DNA from: Undaria pinnatifida
Taxonomy: Eukaryota; Sar; Phaeophyceae; Laminariales; Alariaceae
DNA length: 64,000 nucleotides
NCBI GenBank assembly: GCA_012845835.1
Contig: JABAKD010000021.1
Span: forward strand, 7,073,506-7,137,505
Direction of reading: 5' to 3'
Shown: positions 61,201 through 64,000 of the stretch, piece after piece
Layout: each line of letters opens with the position of its first letter
Position numbering within the stretch: the first letter of the stretch is position 1
Made by a program: the position numbers and the translations under genes
The notes under the pieces: generated by a model
What the model was told of the DNA's origin: nothing
Database searches by the model: none
The model's input: only the letters and a program-made list of their open reading frames with translations

Positions 61201-63562
61201 CGCCCACCGCCTCGAACGCCCCCTCCTTCCCCACCACCCGCACCATCGCCTAGACCTAGCACCACACGTATAGCAAACCCCCACCTAAAGCCCTTCTCCC
61301 CCCCCCCACCTCCCCCACCCCCCCTCCCCCACCCCCCACCTCCCCGCCCCCCCACCGCATCCCAGCCCCACCCCCTCGAACACTCCGCCCTCTACTAACT
61401 GCTTGTACGACTTACAGGATATACATGATAAACTGGTGCATTATTTCCAAAACCATCACATTTGTCCCCTTAAAAGAATGTATAGCTTCCACGCACAGAT
61501 TGAGCTGCCCCGTCCGTCCCGTCCCCCCCCCCCCTCCAACCCCGCTCCCTTTTGATCAAAACCAGGCCCCCACGTCCTTACAAACTCCGCCCTCCCCTCA
61601 CCGGTTATTCGACTTACAGGATTCACTTGATAAACAGATGCATCTCCTTCCGCAGCTGTCACAATTTTTTCTCCCGGAAACGGGTTTTATAGTTTCCGCG
61701 CCAAGACTAACTAACGTCACCCTGATGACCCTGATAGCTACTCTGCAGTTGCACGGGGAGTCGCCGACCTATCTCCTTAAAGAAGACACACAACCCGTAT
61801 TACGCGCGATCGGAGTATCACACACAGCTTGCAAAGATGAGTTTCGACAAAATATTCGATCTCACAGCTGGAGTGTATTTTCATTCTTTATAATATCCTT
61901 CAGCTGTAGTGGATGGTGATGAACCCAATAAAGAAGGGATGCGTCGGTCGCACGCGACGGGTTTTTAGGTTGTAAAACATGTTAAGTAGGGTCACCTCGA
62001 CATGTCGGCGGATTGCTGTGGGGATATTACAGGGGGAGATATATGCGATTGACGTACTCTTTCGGAATGGCGGCACTTGATATCTGCCTCCACGCCAGCT
62101 TCGGCGAGTGTTTCCCAGAAATAAACGAGGGTATTGTAACAAAAAAGGTATCACAGGAATACTATCTGTACGTGTGACGGTGCGACTATTTCGCCGTCGT
62201 CAACCATCGGGCCAGTACACATGTTCGAGGATACGTGTGTTTTGTAAAACGCAATCCGTGCCTAGTTGAGAAGCTACACTGTTGATCATACCCAGCTACA
62301 TAACTCTGCTATACTGCTGTCCATGCCCAGTTGAGCATAGGTGTCTATTGCCGAGTACGGTCGCGCTGACGCAAAGCAGTGACATCGCACCAAACAAAGC
62401 ACGACTTTGAGGCAAGCACAGCAGTTCTATTCGTGTCATGCGCGCTTTGAACACAGTTTTACCAGCGTTTACAGGTTTCAGCACGCACCTGGTAGGTTTT
62501 GAGAACACTATCCACGACGAACACGGCGCTGCCGCGAGCAACAGTGTTGTCACGCAGAGACATGTCTTGAAGGAGCAACGTCGTGCTGTGCAAGGCGTAA
62601 CTGGAGAACAGCAGTACAGTTTGGCAGAGTGGCACGTGACGAACACCGTCGAAGCAAAGCGGTTGTGTAATCTAACTCAGTCACGGTATGCAGCAACAAA
62701 GTAAGTGCCACGGTGCAGCACGTATGATACATATCACACCACGTTTTACCACCAGCAACGTCCCGCGATTGGCAACAACATGTGGTGGCCCTAACAGCGT
62801 GGCATTCAAGCACCAACGTCCCGTGACATGTTAAATAGCGTAGACGGTCATATTTATGCACCTACATTTCTCGCAATATTCAGATGAGGGCGTTTACACT
62901 CAATTAAGGTGTCCACGTCTATGCAACAAGCGTATCAAGGTTGGTCTTCGCTAAACGATCCAGTATCAGCAAAAGACTGTTGAATTGTACAAGTATTGTG
63001 ATTTACGTCGCCAGGAAATAATCGCAGAACTGAAACAACATTATAGTTTCAATTGGGAACGTAGGGAAAAGAGTGAATGCACCGGATGTTTATCGTAGCT
63101 GGTCCTGAGAACGATGGGAAACGCGCCCCACTTATGGAACCACGGGAGTTGCGAACGTTCTAAGGATATACGTAGTATACATACAGATATCGTAACGTGT
63201 ATGTGACGATGCATGCATTTGTCCCTCGTCGAACGAACAGCTGGGTGGAGCTTCCGGTCGGTATGGTCATTGATCCGGCCTTGCTGAAATCAGGTACAGA
63301 GTATTCCCTACCAATCCCGGAGGTCGAAGGGTTTTGGTCTACGGTATCATACTTACATGGCAGGTCCCGCGAGTGCCGAGCTGCTTTCTATATCGCACGC
63401 CCAATTCACGATCGTGCGGTCGGCCGCGTAGATGGCTCCACCATCCACGGCGTAATGACGTAATAGGGTCACTCCCGTGCATTTGACAGTACTCTGCGGG
63501 CCTCTCAGGTGCACGAAACCTCCGAAGTTGGCCTCGTTGTTGGAAAAGTTTCCTCCCGTTAT
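32100..63562 (-). CDS. Gene 2: beta-helix, Cys-rich multi-pass membrane protein, 5' partial, at least 21 exons (gene span)
   Basis: Paralog of gene 1 on the opposite strand. In transcript order the exons are 63357-63562, 62489-62600, 58065-58172, 57704-57836, 57130-57274, 56303-56580, 53760-54123, 52686-52793, 49945-50093, 48287-48944, 47496-47518, 46776-46915, 45515-45962, 45060-45143, 44089-44221, 42923-43035, 37248-37340, 35896-35996, 34222-34285, 33657-33845, 32100-32302, plus an uncertain last one. Exons 1-4 read as right-handed beta-helix repeats (NFSNNEANFGGF, DGGAIYAA, LRDNTVARGSAVFV). Exons 5-9 are Cys-rich and exons 9-20 hold about eight membrane helices. Gene start and signal peptide are off the right edge. 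Receptor, adhesion or transport roles are all possible. Two junctions are unresolved (exons 4/5 and 8/9). Confidence 0.85.
33657..33845 (-). CDS. Gene 2 exon 20, last two membrane helices
   Basis: Sixty-three codons after cgatAG: GCLVIFFTNFLALIIQTDLV, a polar turn, YSVLLILVHVFFILSICWNS, then ATMKATFSRKHVQ. The donor is GCAAGG, a GC-AG intron, where gene 1 has GTATGG. The peptide is otherwise collinear with gene 1. Confidence 0.93.
34222..34285 (-). CDS. Gene 2 exon 19, FEIQMPHIDG
   Basis: A 64-bp exon after cgatAG. One base completes Ser, then LGAFEIQMPHIDGLEIQLYR and Thr before GTGAGA. Same phase and length as gene 1. Confidence 0.93.
34286..35895 (-). other. Gene 2 intron with a long hairpin
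   Basis: About 1.6 kb. It contains a 19-bp perfect inverted repeat at 34756-34841 (listed separately) and a poly-C run near 35358-35369. No exon recognised. Confidence 0.6.
34756..34841. repeat. 19-bp inverted repeat with 48-base loop
   Basis: GCAAGAGCTGTGCGACACG at 34756-34774 is exactly complementary to 34823-34841. Outside it, CAAT and ATTG extend the stem past one bulged base. The size resembles a small-RNA precursor hairpin; expression is unknown. Confidence 0.8.
35896..35996 (-). CDS. Gene 2 exon 18, transmembrane helix VFECIRR
   Basis: The exon is 101 bp after cggaAG: VFECIRRLLLTGMLVFVPST, then SGQVAYGCIFAFI, ending two bases into Ser before GTACGG. Nearly identical to gene 1. Confidence 0.95.
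35997..37247 (-). other. Gene 2 intron
   Basis: About 1.25 kb. It has a repeated phrase GGTAACACAAAC near 36470-36510 and a TCGNTCGGT-type simple repeat at 36635-36705. No exon recognised. Confidence 0.6.
37248..37340 (-). CDS. Gene 2 exon 17, QEKINQ to YYFE
   Basis: Thirty-one codons after ctgtAG: QEKINQRANDESVAPTSFLW, then GAYYPSCYYFE before GTACAT. Same length and phase as gene 1. Confidence 0.95.
39240..39955. repeat. Minisatellite of GGAAGCTT(T/C)C-type units
   Basis: About 0.7 kb of short imperfect units such as CACGGAAGCTTTCA, TCCATGGAAGC and CGTGGAAG, largely multiples of about 12 bp. Many units are self-complementary (GGAAGCTTCC, TTCCATGGA), so both strands read alike and can fold on themselves. 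Open frames through it are artefacts of the repeat. Confidence 0.9.
39645..39664 (+). repeat. Interstitial telomere-like repeat (CCCTAA)3
   Basis: Three exact and flanking partial CCCTAA units inside the minisatellite. CCCTAA/TTAGGG is a widespread eukaryotic telomere unit. Confidence 0.85.
40368..41345 (-). repeat. Four-unit tandem array, ~285-bp unit, with tRNA-promoter-like boxes
   Basis: Units begin with AGTCCGTTTGACCACTT at 40368, 40657, 40945 and 41227 (periods 289, 288, 282); the last is incomplete. On the - strand each junction reads TGCAAGTGGTCAAACGG (A-box-like) and, about 70 bases later, GGGTTCGATCCCCACCATCC (a canonical B box and T arm). The array therefore looks like tandem copies of a tRNA-derived SINE or a satellite that captured one. 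The A-to-B distance is too long for an ordinary tRNA gene. Confidence 0.85.
41946..42355 (+). repeat. Degenerate ~300-bp tandem duplication
   Basis: The segments near 41955-42030 and 42252-42330 share TGGCATA.GGCCGG, TACACACC and GCACATCTGGG.AT..C..CCATCG, spaced about 299 bp. Old and diverged. Confidence 0.6.
42923..43035 (-). CDS. Gene 2 exon 16, PLGIP membrane helix
   Basis: The exon is 113 bp after ctgcAG. Two bases complete Tyr, then PLGIPAVFLYILLSQRSAIN and a polar end before GTGAGC. Same length and phase as gene 1. Confidence 0.93.
43036..44088 (-). other. Gene 2 intron with microsatellite and conserved block
   Basis: It contains the GTT/AAC microsatellite at 43168-43266 and, at about 43450-43715, the block similar to 12390-12650 of the gene 1 intron. 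Nothing else recognised. Confidence 0.6.
43168..43266. repeat. (GTT)n/(AAC)n microsatellite
   Basis: About 99 bp of TTG/GTT triplets interrupted by four GCT units. The poly-Asn frame on the - strand is an artefact. Confidence 0.97.
44089..44221 (-). CDS. Gene 2 exon 15, FQTFACD segment
   Basis: The exon is 133 bp after ccacAG: IFQTFACDDYDEIDERHLRA, then DSRIDCKTRTHTVYM and VYAGVMVCL, ending one base into Tyr before GTGAGT. Same length and phase as gene 1. Confidence 0.95.
45060..45143 (-). CDS. Gene 2 exon 14, transmembrane helix
   Basis: Twenty-eight codons after gaacAG: NRLWELFARHTTMT and LIILYLVYSQVSTV before GTAAGT. The peptide is identical to gene 1. Confidence 0.95.
45515..45962 (-). 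CDS. Gene 2 exon 13, membrane helix plus variable loop
   Basis: The exon is 448 bp after cgcacAG: MVTIAPFILLGFLGVTFYLG, then TPRVQTLDDLSS, a divergent Ser/Thr/His-rich loop, and the conserved SVWKAGPGHKTNPEQ before GTGAAT. The loop sequence differs strongly from gene 1 although the total length is the same. Confidence 0.93.
46776..46915 (-). CDS. Gene 2 exon 12, conserved membrane segment
   Basis: The exon is 140 bp after gtgtAG: FADVTNVGFPPIYEKFL, then SIIGIFSLDLGWLLSATC and GFYEKLL, ending two bases into a codon before GTGAGT. Nearly identical to gene 1. Confidence 0.95.
47496..47518 (-). CDS. Gene 2 23-nt microexon (exon 11)
   Basis: Flanked by ggacAG and GTAAGC. It encodes the end of a Val codon and VWQISAA, exactly as in gene 1, and bridges phase 1 to phase 0. 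Confidence 0.92.
48287..48944 (-). CDS. Gene 2 exon 10, long low-complexity loop
   Basis: The exon is 658 bp after gatcAG, 18 bp longer than gene 1. VGGRGAVSSTVANTKQS opens it. A Gly/Ser/Asn-rich middle diverges from gene 1, and FLTWLPLSKLKIVI closes it. The last base is followed by GCAAGA, so the intron appears to be GC-AG in both genes. Confidence 0.9.
48945..49944 (-). other. Gene 2 intron
   Basis: About 1.0 kb. Two phrases of the type TTCCAGTGGAGACTCTACA (49506-49524) and TTCGGTGGAGACTATACA (49715-49732) form an imperfect direct repeat. Nothing else recognised. Confidence 0.55.
49945..50093 (-). CDS. Gene 2 exon 9, Cys-rich motif and first membrane helix
   Basis: The exon is 149 bp after ctgaAG. 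It encodes CSACSSGYGRGAANQCHLC, then a hydrophobic run (GGMIFLLSVMVLAALAVVV and on to VYL) before GTGAGA. Same length and phase as gene 1. Confidence 0.95.
50094..52685 (-). other. Gene 2 intron region with one unidentified exon
   Basis: As in gene 1, exon 8 ends in phase 0 and exon 9 starts in phase 1, so an exon of length 3n+1 is missing here. A Cys-containing - strand frame near 50540-50660 (CSPRCPECRTQTKCG) and one near 52035-52085 (ITCGGAACQD) were considered. Neither has a convincing partner in gene 1. Confidence 0.5.
52686..52793 (-). CDS. Gene 2 exon 8, juxtamembrane segment
   Basis: Thirty-six codons after ataaAG: GVDCSEPGATLESLPIRVGY, then WRAATNLTLSHACYNK before GTATGA. Same length and phase as gene 1; contains an N-glycosylation sequon (NLT). 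Confidence 0.93.
53283..53366 (+). mobile_element. SINE-like unit with tRNA promoter boxes
   Basis: GGTCGCCCCGGTGGCGTATC (A-box-like GTGGCGTATCAGG) is followed by GAGTTCGAATCCCCC (a good B box) 53 bases on. The head matches the unit at 24309. It lies antisense within the exon 7/8 intron of gene 2. A tRNA-derived SINE is likelier than a tRNA gene, because I see no clean acceptor pairing. Confidence 0.6.
53760..54123 (-). CDS. Gene 2 exon 7, extracellular domain
   Basis: The exon is 364 bp after atacAG. One base completes Ser, then VTLWVATRPGTFFDGTAVVT, about 80 mixed residues with several NxS/T sequons, and near the end VTFFHCDVGTFWN and CQRCTEDDTGGEIE before GTGCGT. It joins in frame to exon 8. 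Boundaries rest on phase and splice sites only, with no gene 1 copy in the window. Confidence 0.75.
54124..56302 (-). other. Gene 2 intron
   Basis: About 2.2 kb with a purine-only-like tract (AAG/AGG-rich) at 54995-55065. No exon recognised. Confidence 0.6.
56303..56580 (-). CDS. Gene 2 exon 6, extracellular domain
   Basis: The exon is 278 bp after taacAG, phase 0 start, phase 2 end before GTGAGT. It encodes RCVSGNATALSLSLAVSP, then LLEGRLRLSYEART, then GGGVIWTVNASQSAAMM and WQTTLNWTIMPSTGLLFPGK. It has a beta-sandwich-like pattern with sequons NAT, NAS and NWT. Frame joins both neighbours. Confidence 0.8.
56581..57129 (-). other. Gene 2 intron
   Basis: About 0.55 kb; nothing recognised. 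Confidence 0.6.
57130..57274 (-). CDS. Gene 2 exon 5, Cys-rich segment
   Basis: The exon is 145 bp after cttcAG. One base, then CEDALVEPVEGED, and PCSGPVCLDGHVGVYCQCYY with the Cys spacing of an EGF-like or related fold, ending PWKE before GTGACA. Its required upstream phase (2) does not match the end of exon 4 (phase 1). Confidence 0.8.
57275..57703 (-). other. Gene 2 intron with unresolved junction
   Basis: About 430 bp. Either a microexon of length 3n+1 is hidden here or one of the flanking boundaries is wrong or frameshifted. I found no candidate. Confidence 0.5.
57704..57836 (-). CDS. Gene 2 exon 4, beta-helix segment
   Basis: The exon is 133 bp after ttttcAG: EVIFSEGELYLDDCDFSEST, ASVLIHSEPGSTAVIRNAKL, then GHDN plus one base before GTGAGC. 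The alternation of hydrophobic strands and Asp/Asn/Ser turns fits right-handed beta-helix coils. Confidence 0.8.
58065..58172 (-). CDS. Gene 2 exon 3, beta-helix segment
   Basis: Thirty-six codons after tggcAG: VDFRDSSGSFDLSAVQVDQT, then STFIAEDTSFIGFGGE before GTCCGT. The donor is weak but is the only one that keeps phase 0 into exon 4; GTGACC 24 bases further would not. Confidence 0.75.
59044..60460. mobile_element. Foldback transposon-like element with long inverted arms
   Basis: It starts TGTTGCGATTTATCGCC and ends CGATAAATCGCAACA, with CAGCAG on each side (59038-59043 and 60461-60466), a possible 6-bp target duplication. The arms (about 59044-59460 and 59845-60227) are inverted copies built of ATATNTGATCCCCCC units. 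The centre carries CACTGTATCAGGGGGG repeats. The right arm end (about 60228-60460) is a second direct copy of its last ~233 bp. No transposase frame. Confidence 0.85.
61180..61375 (+). repeat. C-rich low-complexity tract
   Basis: CCCCCACC/CCGCC-type sequence with few G. The proline-rich frame through it is compositional. Confidence 0.9.
61555..61895 (+). repeat. Dispersed repeat X, copy 2, with head
   Basis: 61612-61895 matches 25468-25750. Its upstream head, CAGGCCCCCACGTCCTTA and CTCCGCCCTCC.CTC.CCGG, matches 22030-22085. A third, poorer head (GACTTACAGGATATACATGATAAA) lies at 61385-61435. Confidence 0.8.
62489..62600 (-). CDS. Gene 2 exon 2, beta-helix segment
   Basis: The exon is 112 bp after ctccAG. 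One base completes Ile, then YALHSTTLLLQDMSLRDNTV and ARGSAVFVVDSVLKTYQ before GTGCGT. RDNTVARGSAVFV is a typical beta-helix coil. Frames join exon 1 and exon 3 exactly. Confidence 0.9.
62601..63356 (-). other. Gene 2 intron
   Basis: About 0.75 kb; nothing recognised apart from a repeated phrase CCAGCAACGTCCCG/CACCAACGTCCCG near 62752 and 62811. Confidence 0.6.
63357..63562 (-). CDS. Gene 2 exon 1 of window, beta-helix segment
   Basis: The exon is 206 bp after aaccAG. It encodes ITGGNFSNNEANFGGFVHLR, CTGVTLLRHYAVDGGAIYAA, then WACDIESSSALAGPA and two bases of Ile before GTAAGT. The NNxAxFGGF and VDGGAIYA motifs mark right-handed beta-helix repeats of the polymorphic-outer-membrane-protein type. 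Earlier exons are off the window. Confidence 0.92.
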
Positions 63563-63724
63563 CTGGTTAAATAAGAAACAGTCAGCAGTGTTGTCACTAT
63601 TGTAATGTTTGGCGAGAGGGCATAGTGGGGAGGATATTTTCTCGCGTTTGCCAGGATCTATCTAGATAATTCAGTACAAATGTTGTCGTACTGATTGTGG
63701 CCACTGCTGTCTACACGACATATG

Positions 63725-63836
63725 CAGATGGGTACCAGGCAGCGAACGTGGGCACAAAGGGCTCGTGAAACCGCCTTATTCAGATGGGTATCAGGCAGCG
63801 AACGTGGGCACAAAGGGCTCGTGAAACTGCCTTAGA
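63725..63836 (+). repeat. 56-bp tandem duplication
   Basis: Two adjacent copies of a 56-bp unit starting CAGATGGGTA(C/T)CAGGCAGCG, with only about three differences. Recent. Confidence 0.95.
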
Positions 63837-64000
63837 ATCGGTCTCGCTGTCTCGGTGGCTGACGTTGAGCGTACTCTTTAAAGTTGACATCATACTGTAC
63901 TCTTGTTGCAACGTCTTCCGGCGCCATTTATGTGGGATTTCGGTATCGAGGACGACAGGAACGGTCGGTCAACTTGATAACGACGAGTGGGCACCCCATC

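Larger units (their letters stand above)
58173..62488 (-). other. Large gene 2 intron (4.3 kb) with foldback element and repeat X
   Basis: It holds the foldback element at 59044-60460, a C-rich tract at 61180-61375, repeat X copy 2 and its head at 61385-61895. The + strand frame at 58484-59017 (177 codons) contains FADDCACLAD, superficially like a reverse transcriptase motif, but has no other supporting motif. Confidence 0.65.

Noticed and set aside
61060-61398. Proline-rich frame and its glycine-rich complement
   Set aside because: Pure composition of the C-rich tract at 61180-61375.
1-64000. CRISPR array, bacterial operon or ribosomal RNA
   Set aside because: No regularly spaced identical repeats with unique spacers, no ribosome binding sites with packed genes, and no rRNA-like conserved words were seen; the spliced genes show the DNA is eukaryotic.

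Overview
The window looks like nuclear DNA of an intron-rich eukaryote, most likely a stramenopile alga and probably a brown alga. The reasons are short exons (23-660 bp) in introns of 0.1-5.6 kb, standard GT-AG junctions, many simple repeats and SINE-like elements, and a membrane-protein architecture that I know from stramenopiles: right-handed beta-helix repeats, a Cys-rich segment and a multi-pass membrane domain. There is no bacterial-style gene layout. Almost all long open frames are chance frames in introns. The real coding signal is a series of short exons found by matching the two halves of the window to each other.

Two paralogous genes face each other. Gene 1 is on the + strand, enters from the left edge and runs to about 19.5-19.8 kb. 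Gene 2 is on the - strand, enters from the right edge and runs down to about 32.1-31.8 kb. Fourteen consecutive exons match in order. Twelve of them have exactly equal length; the two exceptions differ by multiples of three. All fourteen share the same phases, including a 23-nt microexon. Because the window holds more of gene 2, I number exons by gene 2: exons 1-7 (extracellular; beta-helix and Cys-rich) are seen only in gene 2, exons 8-21 in both. The products are predicted multi-pass plasma-membrane proteins with a large extracellular region and about eight membrane spans. Their ligand or substrate cannot be read from the sequence.

Layout: 0.4-19.8 kb gene 1; 19.8-31.8 kb a gene-poor stretch between the convergent 3' ends, holding a SINE-like unit, an inverted pair of a 0.2-kb repeat, a perfect hairpin, a dispersed repeat and a block shared by both 3' flanks; 31.8-63.6 kb gene 2. 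Gene 2 introns carry most of the repeats: an unusual GGAAGCTT-type minisatellite with embedded telomere-like CCCTAA units, a four-unit tandem array with tRNA-promoter-like boxes, an AAC/GTT microsatellite, a second SINE-like unit, and a 1.4-kb foldback element with a possible 6-bp target duplication.

Unresolved points: the exon between exons 8 and 9 (a phase mismatch shows one is missing in both genes), the exon 4/exon 5 junction of gene 2 (frames do not join), and the last exon of both genes. No lesion was found inside any identified exon, so both genes could be functional.
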